A DNA stretch of 64,000 bases from DATEPR01 sp036273855 (lineage in GTDB: Bacteria; Actinomycetota; Actinomycetes; Mycobacteriales; Pseudonocardiaceae): assembly GCA_036273855.1 (NCBI GenBank), contig DASUGU010000101.1:1-64000 (forward strand), in the 5' to 3' direction. This document shows positions 51,098 through 59,537 of this stretch, piece after piece. The notes below the pieces were generated by a model. It had not been told where the DNA came from. It searched no databases and saw nothing but the letters and a program-made list of their open reading frames with translations. Position 1 is the stretch's first letter. Every line of letters starts with the position of its first letter. The translations under genes were made by a program, and so were the position numbers.

Positions 51098-51730
51098 TCA
51101 ACGGTCCGGCTTGACGGCGATGACCCACTGGAAGGTCACCGCCCCTTCAGGTTCCTCCATCGTGACGGTCTCGTCGACCACCACGTCGAGCCCGGCCGCC
51201 GACAGCAGGCGCAGGTTGGTGGGCGCGTCGTGACTGCTGAAGAACATCGGTGCGCCCAACCAGTCCTCCACGGCGCCGTCGGTGCTGCCACAGCCCAGCG
51301 ACGCCAGGAAGTGACCGCTCGGCCGCAACCACGACGCGACGCGCCCGAACAGTTCGCCGTGCCGTTCGCGGGGCACGTGGGCGACCGAGTAGAACGCGGT
51401 CACCGCATCGAACGATAGGGCTGGGAAGTCGACCGTTGCCATGTCCGCCTTGACGAACCGCGCGCCTGGGACATGGTGGCGCGCCAGTTCGAGTTGCCGT
51501 GCCGAGACGTCGACGCCCACCACGTCGGCGTGCTCGGCGAGCAGGGTCGTGCACGGCACGCCTGGGCCGCAACCGAGATCGAGGATCGTCGGACGCTCGG
51601 CCAACCGGGCCTGCAGATCGCGCACGAACCGCAGGCGCGGGTCACCGCGAATCTCATTGATCCATGCCAGGTGCCGGTCCGCGACCAGGTCATATCCCGC
51701 CTCGACAATATCGCTCGGCTCACGACGCAT
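51098..51730 (-). CDS. Class I SAM-dependent methyltransferase
   Basis: About 210 aa. Motif I TILDLGCGPGVPCTTLLAEHADVVGVDVS; motif II FDAVTAFYSVAHVPRERHGELFGRV; WLRPSGHFLASLGCG is motif III. Start ATG 51730 (MRREPSDIVEAGYD) is preferred because the alternative ATG at 51751 overlaps the start codon of the divergent hydrolase gene. First gene of the leftward array. Substrate unknown. Confidence 0.88.
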   Translation of the reverse strand: MRREPSDIVEAGYDLVADRHLAWINEIRGDPRLRFVRDLQARLAERPTILDLGCGPGVPCTTLLAEHADVVGVDVSARQLELARHHVPGARFVKADMATVDFPALSFDAVTAFYSVAHVPRERHGELFGRVASWLRPSGHFLASLGCGSTDGAVEDWLGAPMFFSSHDAPTNLRLLSAAGLDVVVDETVTMEEPEGAVTFQWVIAVKPDR

Positions 51731-51749
51731 GATCTCGTAGCGTACGGAC

Positions 51750-52631
51750 ATGCGGACGGTGACGCGGACAGTTTTCGGCGCGGCAGGCGATCCGATCCAG
51801 GTCGACGAGTTCGGGCCGCCGGACGGGAAACCCGTGCTGGTCCACGCCGGCAGCCCGGGATCCCGCCGGGTCTACCGACCCGATGCCGAACTGGCGGTCG
51901 AATGCGGCCTGCGACTGATCAGCTACGACCGGCCCGGCTACAACGGCAGGCCCCGCCGGGAGGGCAGGCGGATCGGCGACGTGGCGACCGACGTGCGCCG
52001 GATCGCGGCCGCGCTGGGCGTCGACCGGCTCGGGGTCTGGGGTCTGTCCGGCGGTGGCAGCGATGCCCTGGCGTGCGCCGCGATGCTCCCCGACCTGGTC
52101 ACCGGCGCCGCCGTGTTCGCCTCGTTCGCCCCCTACGGAGCACCCGGCCTGGACTTCTGTGGCGACTGGCCACCGGAGTACCGGCACGAGATCGACCTGT
52201 TCTTCACCGACCGCGCCACGGCCCGCGACCACTGGCGGCAGGACGCGGAACGACTGTTCGCCACCACATCCGAGCCGGCGGGCTGGCTGGCGCGCTGGGG
52301 CGACGCGGCGGGCACCGACGACGCACACAGTCACGCCCAGGCCGCCCATCTCGCCGCCGAGGTCCGGGACACCCTGACCGACGGCGACGACGGCTGGTGG
52401 GACGACTGGACGGCCGTGCTCACCCCGTGGGGTTGCGACCTCACCACGACCACCGTGCCGGTCCGGCTCTGGCACGGTGGCCGCGACCGGGCGGTACCGG
52501 TCAGCAACGCCCACTGGCTGGCCGAGCACGTGCCCGGCATCGTCGCCCACATCTCCCCGGACGAGGACCACACCGACGTCCAACACAACAACCGCACGGC
52601 GGCCTACACCTGGCTGACCGGTCTGGATTAG
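51750..52631 (+). CDS. Alpha/beta hydrolase
   Basis: 293 aa. Nucleophile elbow GLSGGGSDALACA (Ser near residue 100), oxyanion region LVHAGSPGSRR, acidic residue in WHGGRDRAVP and catalytic His in DEDHTDV. A small lid lies at residues ~140-200. The ATG shares its first bases with the opposite-strand methyltransferase ATG (CATG at 51749-51752), so this mRNA is leaderless or nearly so unless the real start is inside. No Shine-Dalgarno sequence is present upstream. Confidence 0.88.
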   Translation: MRTVTRTVFGAAGDPIQVDEFGPPDGKPVLVHAGSPGSRRVYRPDAELAVECGLRLISYDRPGYNGRPRREGRRIGDVATDVRRIAAALGVDRLGVWGLSGGGSDALACAAMLPDLVTGAAVFASFAPYGAPGLDFCGDWPPEYRHEIDLFFTDRATARDHWRQDAERLFATTSEPAGWLARWGDAAGTDDAHSHAQAAHLAAEVRDTLTDGDDGWWDDWTAVLTPWGCDLTTTTVPVRLWHGGRDRAVPVSNAHWLAEHVPGIVAHISPDEDHTDVQHNNRTAAYTWLTGLD

Positions 52632-53764
52632 GTCAACCGGCGGCGGGCACCGGAATCCTCCAGACGCCGCCACTGCCGCTCGAAATCGGCTTCCAGCCGG
52701 GTAGCGCGCTCGTCCAGCAGGCCGTGCACCACGCCGAAGGTGAAGCCGTTGCCGCCGTGCAGGTGCGCCGCCGCGCCGAGCTTGCGCAGCACCGGCCGCG
52801 CGACGACGGAGTCGTGATGGTCGCCGAGAATGTCCTGGATCTTCTTGCTCCGGCGCACCAGCTTCCGGGCGGGCTTGCCGAGCGCCGGCCCGGCGACCTC
52901 GCACGTGTAGCGCAGCCGCCGCACCTTCTTGCGCACCTCGTGCAGCGCGGCATCGTGCTCCGGCGCGTCGGCGACCCGCTGGACGGCCGTGCGGGCCTTC
53001 CGGTGGGCCTTGGCGATCTGGCGTGGCAGGGCCTTGTCCGCCCGCTGTCCGGCCCGCGCGCGGCAGGGCGGATCGGCACGCAACCGGTCGAGGGCGTCGT
53101 GCAGGGCAAGGTAACGGCGGCCGTTGACGTCCCTGCGCAGCGCCTGCCTGGCGTCGGCCTCCGGGCGGGCGAGCAGCCGGTCCATCTCGGCCCGGACCGG
53201 GCCGAGGACGAGATCGCTCGGCAGCGCCTGGATCGGCTCGGAGATCTGCTGGCGCAGCACTTCCGCGTCCCGCGCGCCGCCGAGTCGCTTGGCCAGCCAC
53301 GCCAACTCGGCCGCGATCGGCTTGACTCGTTCCGCCGCGAAGTAGCGGCGGTACACCCGCAGGCAGCCGCGCAGCCGACGCACGGCCACCCGAAGGTCGT
53401 GCACCGCTTCCGGTTCGTCCAACCGCAGGGCGACGTCGGCGGCACGCACCGCGTCGACCTGCTGGCGGAGGTATCCGGTCAGGACGCCCGCCACCGAGGA
53501 CGCGCTGCCCGCCGTCCGGTCCGTGTCGATCGGCTGCTCGGACAGCGGAGCCAACCGCCGCTCCACGACGTACGCCACCAGCAGGGAGTCCAACTCCGCC
53601 GGCACCGCGTCGGAGTTGCCCGCCGCGTCGACCTCACGGCCCGTGGGGAACACCGCACGCCACCGCACGGCGTCGTGCCACAGCTCCACCCCCGCCGTGG
53701 TCAGGCGCAGGTCGGACGTGTCGTAGTAGGTCCGGTCCAGCGTCGTCCGCGTTGCACTAGCCAT
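52628..53764 (-). CDS. CHAD domain protein with degenerate N-terminal CYTH-like region
   Basis: 378 aa. Residues 1-80 look like a shortened CYTH (triphosphate tunnel) domain: TLDRTYYDTSDLRLTTAGVELWHDAVRW, then AVPAELDSLL. Residues ~100-375 are a CHAD helical domain: repeated motifs VHDLRVAVRRLRGCLRVYRR and LHEVRKKVRRLRYTCEVAG with conserved His and many Arg, known to bind polyphosphate. ATG 53764 fits; a start at 53839 is unsupported. The CYTH part lacks the usual EIE-type start, so it may not be catalytic. Its stop overlaps the hydrolase stop by 4 bp. Confidence 0.88.
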   Translation of the reverse strand: MASATRTTLDRTYYDTSDLRLTTAGVELWHDAVRWRAVFPTGREVDAAGNSDAVPAELDSLLVAYVVERRLAPLSEQPIDTDRTAGSASSVAGVLTGYLRQQVDAVRAADVALRLDEPEAVHDLRVAVRRLRGCLRVYRRYFAAERVKPIAAELAWLAKRLGGARDAEVLRQQISEPIQALPSDLVLGPVRAEMDRLLARPEADARQALRRDVNGRRYLALHDALDRLRADPPCRARAGQRADKALPRQIAKAHRKARTAVQRVADAPEHDAALHEVRKKVRRLRYTCEVAGPALGKPARKLVRRSKKIQDILGDHHDSVVARPVLRKLGAAAHLHGGNGFTFGVVHGLLDERATRLEADFERQWRRLEDSGARRRLT

Positions 53765-53813
53765 ACGGTCGAGTACCCAGATGCCGGTGGCTACACATCG
53801 ATAGGGTCGCGGG

Positions 53814-54323
53814 ATGGCCGAGTTGATCGCACCCACCACACGGTTGCACGGCGCCTTTCTGGACGCGCACGCCGAGTGGGGACCCGGTAGCCACGAGGAC
53901 GGTTTCGGGTTGTCGCCTGCCGACGACGTCGACTCGGCCGCGGGTTTCGCGACGTGGGTGGCCGGCCTGGCCGACCAGTCGTGCGTCTACCGGTGGATCG
54001 TCGAGGACGGGCAGGTGCTCGGCGGCATCGCGCTGCGCCAGGGTTTCGACGACTACATCCGATGGGCCGGCCACATCGGCTACGGCATCCGGCCGACCGC
54101 TCGGCGGCGCGGGCTGGCCACCTGGGCGCTGGGCCGCATGCTGGACGAGGCACGGACGCTCGGCATGGACCGGGTGCTGGCCGTCTGCGACGCGGACAAC
54201 GTCGCGTCGGCGAAGACGATCGAGCACCACGGCGGTGTCCTCGACGCCGTCCGCGACACCGAACACGGTGCCGCGCGGTACTACTGGATCACGCTGGGTC
54301 CGACCCGCAGCACGCTCAGGTAG
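53814..54323 (+). CDS. GNAT family N-acetyltransferase
   Basis: 169 aa. Core: HIGYGIRPTARRRGLATWALGRMLDEA (acetyl-CoA loop RRRGLA, about 95-105), then VCDADNVASAKTIEHHGGVLDAV, the RimJ/RimL-like last motif. Acceptor unknown. Divergent from the CHAD gene by 49 bp. The last 43 bases overlap the convergent methyltransferase gene. Confidence 0.9.
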   Translation: MAELIAPTTRLHGAFLDAHAEWGPGSHEDGFGLSPADDVDSAAGFATWVAGLADQSCVYRWIVEDGQVLGGIALRQGFDDYIRWAGHIGYGIRPTARRRGLATWALGRMLDEARTLGMDRVLAVCDADNVASAKTIEHHGGVLDAVRDTEHGAARYYWITLGPTRSTLR

Positions 54324-55075
54324 CGCCGGGCCGCCCGGTCACCCAGATGCGTGCGGATGCGCTCGGCGATCGCGTCCAGCAGCGGCTCCCGGACATCGCG
54401 GTCGAGCTTGCGGTACAGCGACGTCGAGCGCAGCAGATCGGCGAAGCCCTCCCCGGTGAACCACTGCACGCTCGGGTACCAGCGGACGGTCGCGGGGCCG
54501 AACAAAGCGGGTCCCCACCCTTGGTCCGTGGCGCGTACCTCGTCCTCCAGCGGTGGATTGCCCCAGCCGGGGTTGCCCGGCGAGAACCGCTCGTGCAGAT
54601 CGGCGGTCTCGGCGTACACCTCCGGCTCCCCCGGCGTGCGCACCACGACGTGGCTCAGCAGCGCCAGCCAACCGCCGGGCGAGAGCACGTCGTGGGCGCG
54701 CCGCCAGCCGGTCGACGGGTCGACCCAGTGCCACGACGACGCGGCAACGAGCACGCCGAAACGCCGGCCACGGTCGTCCCAGTCCTCGAACGTGGACGTC
54801 TCGATGCGCACGTCGCCGGGGACCCGTCGCCTGGCGAGTGCGGCCATGTCCGCGCCCGGCTCGACGGCCGTCACCGAACACCCGAGCGCGGCCAGCGAGC
54901 GGGTCGCCTGGCCGGTGCCGCAACCTACCTCGAGCACCGACGAGTTCTCGTCCATGCCGGTGACGGCGGCGAGGTCGGCGAACAGTTCGTCGGGATACCC
55001 CGGTCGAACCCGGTCGTACAGCTCGGGAACGTCGTTGAACACCCGACCGAGGTCACGTCCGTCGGAGCCGGCCAT
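54281..55075 (-). CDS. Class I SAM-dependent methyltransferase
   Basis: 264 aa. VPELYDRVRPGYPDELF opening, motif I SVLEVGCGTGQATRSLAALGCSVTAVEPG, SSWHWVDPSTGWRRAHDVLSPGGWLALL later. It matches the actinobacterial group with the signature WHWVDP, substrate unknown. ATG 55075. The 3' end overlaps the convergent acetyltransferase gene by 43 bp. Confidence 0.9.
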   Translation of the reverse strand: MAGSDGRDLGRVFNDVPELYDRVRPGYPDELFADLAAVTGMDENSSVLEVGCGTGQATRSLAALGCSVTAVEPGADMAALARRRVPGDVRIETSTFEDWDDRGRRFGVLVAASSWHWVDPSTGWRRAHDVLSPGGWLALLSHVVVRTPGEPEVYAETADLHERFSPGNPGWGNPPLEDEVRATDQGWGPALFGPATVRWYPSVQWFTGEGFADLLRSTSLYRKLDRDVREPLLDAIAERIRTHLGDRAARRYLSVLRVGPSVIQ

Positions 55076-55143
55076 CGCACCATCATGCCGAAGACCGGAA
55101 TGAGCGATACTGGCGACCGGTGCGGCGGAGGGAGCCGGGACGG

Positions 55144-55887
55144 GTGTTGGCCGGGAAGGTCTGCGTGGTCAACGGCGCCGCCAGCACGATCGGCCAGGCG
55201 GTCGCCGCGCGGTTCGCGAACGACGGTGGCGTGGTGGTCGGCGTCGACCGGGTCGAACACGCCGTCGGCGACCAGGTGATCCAGGCCGATCTCACCGACG
55301 AGGCCCAGGTCCGGGCCATGTACGAGCAGGTCGTGCGCGAGCACGGCCGGCTGGACGTCATCTACAACAACACCGGCCTGATGGACGGTGACGACCGTTC
55401 CGTGCTGGACATCGGCCTGGAGACCTGGCGCCGGGTCCAGGACGCGAACCTGACCACGATCTTCCTGTCCTGCAAGCACGGCATTCCGCACCTGCTGGCC
55501 ACCGAGCCGGCCGGCGGGTCGGTGATCAACTCGGCGTCGTTCCTGGCCGCCGTCGGGTCCGCCACCGCTCCGATGGCCTACACCGCCGCCAAGGCGGGCG
55601 TGGTGCAGTTGACCAGGGATCTCGGCGTCCACCTCGCGCGCAGCGGGGTCCGCGTCAACGCGGTGCTGTTCGGGCCGATCGAGACACCGGACCAACGGGC
55701 GGTGTTCGACCGCAATCCTGGCGCGCTGGACAAGCGACTGGTGCACTGGCCGATGGGACGGTTCGGCACGCTGGACGAGGCAGCAGGGACGATCGCCTTC
55801 CTGGCCGGCGACGACTCCGGCTTCATCACCGGCGCCGCGCTGCCGCTGGACGGCGGCATCACCGAGGCGTTCACCGTCCCCGAGTGA
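55144..55887 (+). CDS. Short-chain dehydrogenase/reductase (SDR)
   Basis: 247 aa. Cofactor loop NGAASTIGQAVA (Asn in place of the usual Thr), NNTG in place of NNAG, catalytic Ser in NSASFLA and YTAAK. C-terminal MGRFGTLDEAAGTIAFLAGDDSGFITG is standard. GTG 55144 has GGAGGGAG upstream with about 10 bases spacing. Substrate unknown. Followed after 10 bp by a small hypothetical gene, probably the same transcript. Confidence 0.87.
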   Translation: MLAGKVCVVNGAASTIGQAVAARFANDGGVVVGVDRVEHAVGDQVIQADLTDEAQVRAMYEQVVREHGRLDVIYNNTGLMDGDDRSVLDIGLETWRRVQDANLTTIFLSCKHGIPHLLATEPAGGSVINSASFLAAVGSATAPMAYTAAKAGVVQLTRDLGVHLARSGVRVNAVLFGPIETPDQRAVFDRNPGALDKRLVHWPMGRFGTLDEAAGTIAFLAGDDSGFITGAALPLDGGITEAFTVPE

Positions 55888-55897
55888 CGGAGCGACC

Positions 55898-56128
55898 ATG
55901 ACGGATGAGGAAGTGATCCTCCAGTTCGCCCTGACCCGGCTGGACAACCCCGATCTCGACCTGGAGGACGTCGCGGCACTGGTCGTCCGGCGGATGGGTC
56001 CGGACGGCATGCTGGAGTTCGCCTCCCGCAACCTCGCCACCCGGGGCGAGCTGCGCGGCGCCGTGTTCCCGTCGGCCGTCGAGCACGTACTGCGGGTGGT
56101 GCTGACCGCGCGCGGCCCCAGCGACTAG
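55898..56128 (+). CDS. Small hypothetical protein
   Basis: 76 aa, acidic and helical (MTDEEVILQFALTRLDNPDLDLEDVAALVVRRMG in two helices). No family recognised. ATG follows GACGGAGCG ten bases after the SDR stop, consistent with co-transcription. Its last 4 bases overlap the decayed hydrolase on the other strand. Confidence 0.55.
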   Translation: MTDEEVILQFALTRLDNPDLDLEDVAALVVRRMGPDGMLEFASRNLATRGELRGAVFPSAVEHVLRVVLTARGPSD

Positions 56129-56465
56129 TGGTGCCAGTGGCCGGTGATCCAGCCGGTGATCAGGGTCAGGGCCTCGGGGCCGACCGGTTGGTGGACGGCC
56201 TTGCGGTAGCCGCGCGGCCCGACGCCGTCCGGGTCGGACCGGAGCAGGTGGCTGAGGCCCGCGACGACGTGGCCGTCGAACGGTCCGGCGACCAGCTCGC
56301 CCTGGTCCGGACGTCCTCGGCGGGCACCTGCATGTCCTGGGCGCCGGTGATCGCCAGCACCGGCACGGTGATCTTGGCCAGGGCGCCACGCGGGTCGTAG
56401 GCGGCGAACTCGCGCACCCGGCGCGCGTTGACCTTGGTTCCCTGGAATCGCAGCACGTCTGCCAC
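56125..56465 (-). pseudogene. Alpha/beta hydrolase remnant
   Basis: Read leftward, VADVLRFQGTKVNARRVREFAAYDPRGALAKITVPVLAITGAQDMQVPAEDV is a recognisable late part of an alpha/beta hydrolase. It then shifts frame near 56275-56295 and continues as GELVAGPFDGHVVAGLSHLLRSDPDG (catalytic His in LSHLLR) to the end HWHH. The N-terminal two thirds with the nucleophile are missing: upstream of 56465 no homology is seen before the StrR-like gene. It is dead by truncation and frameshift. Confidence 0.75.
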
Positions 56466-56561
56466 CGCGAGCCGTACGGCTACCGCGCTGCTAGTGGGAA
56501 ACCAGCAGGTCTGCCTAGGGTTCGGTCATCTGTCCGGAGCAGTGTGGGGGGATCATTCGTT

Positions 56562-57467
56562 ATGCCCGATGTGATCCACGCGGACACCGTGGAACTGGTG
56601 CCGATCGAGTCGCTCGTCCCGTCGGAGTCGCCACGGGCGCTGGGCGAGAACGATGATCACGTGCGGGCGCTCGCCGAGGCGGACGCGGCCCTGCCACCGA
56701 TACTCGTGCACCGGCCGACGATGCGGGTCGTCGACGGGCGACACCGGCTGCGGGCCGCGCACCTGCGCGGCCGGGACCGCATCGAGGTGCGGTTCGTCGA
56801 CGGCGACGACACCGACCTGTTCGTGCTGGCCGTGCGGGAGAACGTCGACCACGGCCTGCCGCTCTCCCTCGCCGAGCGCAAGGCGGCCGCGGCCCGCATC
56901 CTGCTGACCCACGGCCACTGGTCGGACCGGGCGATCGGCGCGGTGACCGGCCTCACCCACAAGACCATCTCGTCGATCCGCCGACGTTCGGGTGGTGATT
57001 CCGTCCGATCGGAGGTACGGATCGGACGCGACGGCGTCGCGCGGCCGCTCGACCCCGGCCCCGGCCGGCGGGTCGCCGAGAACATCATCCGGAACCGTCC
57101 CGACGCGCCGCTGCGGGAGATCGCGAAGGAGGCCGGGATCGCGCTGTCCACCGCCCACGACGTGCGGCGGCGCATGACACCCGCCCAACCGGACGTGCCC
57201 GAGCAGCGGTCCATCGGCCGGCCGGACGACAAGCGGTCGCCCGCGCTCCGGGCCCTGGCGCGGGACCCCTCGCTGCGCGGTACCGAGGCCGGTCGGATCC
57301 TGCTTCGCTGGCTGGCCGGCAGCGTGATCGGTCAGCGCGAGTGCGCACTGCTCATCGACGCCGTGCCCGGTCACTGCGCGGCGGCGGTCGCCGAACTGGC
57401 GAGGAACAACGCGGCCCGCTGGCAGCAGTTCGCCGCCGATCTACAACGGCGGGCCAAGATCAGGTAA
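56562..57467 (+). CDS. ParB/StrR-like DNA-binding regulator
   Basis: About 301 aa. Residues 10-110 are a ParB N-terminal domain: ELVPIESLVPSESPRALGENDDHVRALAE, ILVHRPTMRVVDGRHRLRAAHLRG. Residues 110-145 carry the HTH LSLAERKAAAARILLTHGHWSDRAIGAVTGLTHKTISSIRRR, and a second HTH-like part is LREIAKEAGIALSTAHDVRRRM. This is the pattern of StrR/NovG-type activators of antibiotic clusters rather than chromosome ParB. ATG 56562 is used; a GTG at 56544 is in frame. No biosynthetic cluster is seen nearby. Confidence 0.87.
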   Translation: MPDVIHADTVELVPIESLVPSESPRALGENDDHVRALAEADAALPPILVHRPTMRVVDGRHRLRAAHLRGRDRIEVRFVDGDDTDLFVLAVRENVDHGLPLSLAERKAAAARILLTHGHWSDRAIGAVTGLTHKTISSIRRRSGGDSVRSEVRIGRDGVARPLDPGPGRRVAENIIRNRPDAPLREIAKEAGIALSTAHDVRRRMTPAQPDVPEQRSIGRPDDKRSPALRALARDPSLRGTEAGRILLRWLAGSVIGQRECALLIDAVPGHCAAAVAELARNNAARWQQFAADLQRRAKIR

Positions 57468-57478
57468 CGGTGCCGGTC

Positions 57479-57772
57479 TCACTGTGGGCCGGCGGCGTCC
57501 TCCTGCTGGCCGAGGCCGAAGCGCACATTGCCCTGCTCGTCCAGCTCGCCGGTGAGCACCTTGTCGTCCAGGTATTCGGCCGCTGCGGGGTCCAGAAAGA
57601 CGCGGGCGCCGTCCTGGGTGACGACCTGGTCGCCCTCCGCCGGTCCGGGTACGAATTCGGCCTGGAGGTTGTCGGCGGAATTGGCGATGCGCAGTCCGGC
57701 CGTGTCCCTCTCGCCGGAGCCGTCCATCACGGTGTTGACGACCTCGACGGCAGAGCGGGTCAACGTCAGCAT
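57479..57772 (-). CDS. IscA/HesB-like protein lacking cysteines
   Basis: 97 aa. MLTLTRSAVEVVNTVMDGSG and GLRIANSADN...FVPGPAEGDQVVTQDGARVFLDPAAAEYLDDKVL follow the A-type Fe-S carrier fold (IscA/HesB), but none of the three ligand cysteines is present; the protein has no Cys at all. It therefore cannot carry a cluster in the usual way. ATG 57772 has GAGAGGA upstream. Convergent with the StrR-like gene. Confidence 0.8.
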   Translation of the reverse strand: MLTLTRSAVEVVNTVMDGSGERDTAGLRIANSADNLQAEFVPGPAEGDQVVTQDGARVFLDPAAAEYLDDKVLTGELDEQGNVRFGLGQQEDAAGPQ

Positions 57773-57866
57773 GACGATCCTCTCGGTCCTTGTGCCCAGC
57801 ACTCCTGTCAGGGGTAGCCGTACCCCGTTCGGGCGGACCGAAACGCCGGCCGGTCGGCCGGCGGCG

Positions 57867-58805
57867 TCAGCGCGCGGCCAGCCGGGCCAGTCGCTGCGGG
57901 GTCGGCCAGCGCACGTCCCGCGCCCAGCCGAGCGATTCGAAGATCTGGATCATGCGGGCCGAGATGTCCCACTGGCCCCGGCGGACGCCGTGGCGGGCGC
58001 AGGTGGGGTCCGCATGGTGGGAGTTGTGCCACGACTCGCCGAAGGACAGGATCGCCAGCGGCCAGAAGTTCGCCGCCCGGTCCCTGGACACGAACGGGCG
58101 ACCACCGACCACGTGACAGATCGAGTTGATCGACCACGTGACGTGGTGCAGCAACGAGATGCGCACCAGGCTGGCCCAGAAGAAGGCGGTCAGCGCACCC
58201 CACCACGACCACGTGGCCAGGCCGCCGATCAGCGCGGGCAGGCCGAGGCTGAGCGCCATCCACAGCGGAATCAGGCCGTCGACCACGCGAATGTCCTTGT
58301 CGGCGACCAGGTCCGGGGCGAACCGGGCCGGGTTGGTCTTGCCGCGCTCGAAGATCCATCCCATGTGGGCGTGCCAGAGGCCCTTGGTCAGCGCGATAGC
58401 GCCGGTCCCGTAACGCCACGGCGAGTGCGGGTCACCGTCCCGATCGGAGAACGCGTGGTGGCGGCGGTGGTCGGCGACCCATTCGGTCAAACTGCCCTGC
58501 ATCGCCATGCTGCCCGCGACCGCGAGCACGATCCGCAGCGGCCGGACCGCCTTGAACGAGCCATGGGTGAACAGCCGGTGATAACCCACCGTCACCGCCG
58601 TGCCGGTCAACAGGTAGAACCCGATGGCCACGCCGACGTTCACCCAGGTGAGACCCCATCCCCAGGCCACTGTGGCGGCACCGGCCAGCGCGAGAAACGG
58701 CACGAGGATGAACACGTAGAGCATCCCCTGCTCAAAGGCCGTTCGTTGAGGGCCGAACATGGGCTTGGTGCCGTCGGCGCGCATCGGCGCCTCCGTGGTG
58801 GGCAT
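57867..58805 (-). CDS. Acyl-CoA delta-9-type fatty acid desaturase
   Basis: 312 aa membrane di-iron desaturase. The three His boxes are HRLFTH (about 76-81), HRRHH (about 113-117) and HNSHH (about 260-264). Four hydrophobic segments include LYVFILVPFLALAGAATVAWG and VNVGVAIGFYLLTGTAV. It introduces a cis double bond in fatty acyl chains and adjusts membrane fluidity. Next to a cold-shock gene in divergent orientation, which fits a temperature response, though no shared control site is seen. Confidence 0.93.
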   Translation of the reverse strand: MPTTEAPMRADGTKPMFGPQRTAFEQGMLYVFILVPFLALAGAATVAWGWGLTWVNVGVAIGFYLLTGTAVTVGYHRLFTHGSFKAVRPLRIVLAVAGSMAMQGSLTEWVADHRRHHAFSDRDGDPHSPWRYGTGAIALTKGLWHAHMGWIFERGKTNPARFAPDLVADKDIRVVDGLIPLWMALSLGLPALIGGLATWSWWGALTAFFWASLVRISLLHHVTWSINSICHVVGGRPFVSRDRAANFWPLAILSFGESWHNSHHADPTCARHGVRRGQWDISARMIQIFESLGWARDVRWPTPQRLARLAAR

Positions 58806-59050
58806 CAGTGGGGTACTCCGAACCTGAATGGGACGTCCTGCCGGTGCGTAGCTCGCCGGTCGCGGGTCGTGACCGCTCGTGTCGACGTCGAACGCGACCC
58901 GAGGCAGACGGTCCAGGTCGCGCGACCGACTCTACTCGAACCTTGCATACCGTGGGAGGGCGCGCGAACGGCGTTGAGCCTGTAGTGTGACTGCCCGGTT
59001 GTCGGCTGACCTCAGGGTGGGGCGGGACGACGCCGCAAGGAGAGTTCAGC

Positions 59051-59254
59051 ATGGCGCAAGGCACTGTGAAGTGGTTCAACGGCGAAAAGGGCTACGGGTT
59101 CATCACCCAGGACGCCGGTGGACCGGACGTGTTCGTCCACTACTCGGAGATTCAGGGTACCGGCTTCAAGTCCCTCGATGAGGGTCAGAGGGTCGAGTAC
59201 GAGGTCGGACAGGGCCAGAAGGGCCCGCAGGCCCAGGGTGTCCGGGCCGTCTGA
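59051..59254 (+). CDS. Cold shock protein (CspA family)
   Basis: 67 aa single cold-shock domain. RNP1 KGYGFITQ and RNP2 VFVHYSEI are intact, with KWFNGEKG at the start. RNA chaperone. AAGGAG precedes the ATG by a few bases. The 245-bp leader region to the desaturase gene holds the promoter(s) but no clear boxes; long leaders are usual for csp genes. A terminator follows. Confidence 0.95.
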   Translation: MAQGTVKWFNGEKGYGFITQDAGGPDVFVHYSEIQGTGFKSLDEGQRVEYEVGQGQKGPQAQGVRAV

Positions 59255-59267
59255 CCAGGGCGGACAC

Positions 59268-59302
59268 GGCGGTGTGCGTGCGCCACGCGCAGGCACACCG
59301 CC
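59268..59302 (+). terminator. Hairpin terminator after the cold-shock gene
   Basis: GGCGGTGTGC and GCACACCGCC form a perfect 10-bp stem with a 15-nt GC-rich loop, 14 bp past the csp stop codon. Nothing else is recognised between it and 59537. Confidence 0.8.
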
Positions 59303-59537
59303 CCACGACCCTCCTACCGTGCCATTTCGGTAGTCCACAGTAGATTTCATCCCGGCATGTCGCTGACATGGACGTAGGCCGTCGATCTCGTCAGTGGGCA
59401 CCAGGCCGACGCAGGCGTCCCGGCGTGCGCTCAGCAGCTCGGTGACCCCTCGGCCCAGGCGCAGCGCCGCCGGTCGCGCCGCGCGCGAACCTCCCGGAAG
59501 AACAGCACCCCACCAGGCGTTATACGTCGTGGAGGTG

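Noticed and set aside
51473..53890. Rightward open frame of 805 aa
   Set aside because: It spans two genes on opposite strands and matches neither family; the real frames are the hydrolase and CHAD genes.
58806..59050. Cold-shock riboswitch-like leader or shared desaturase/csp operator
   Set aside because: The 245-bp region shows no strong inverted repeat or conserved box that I can point to.
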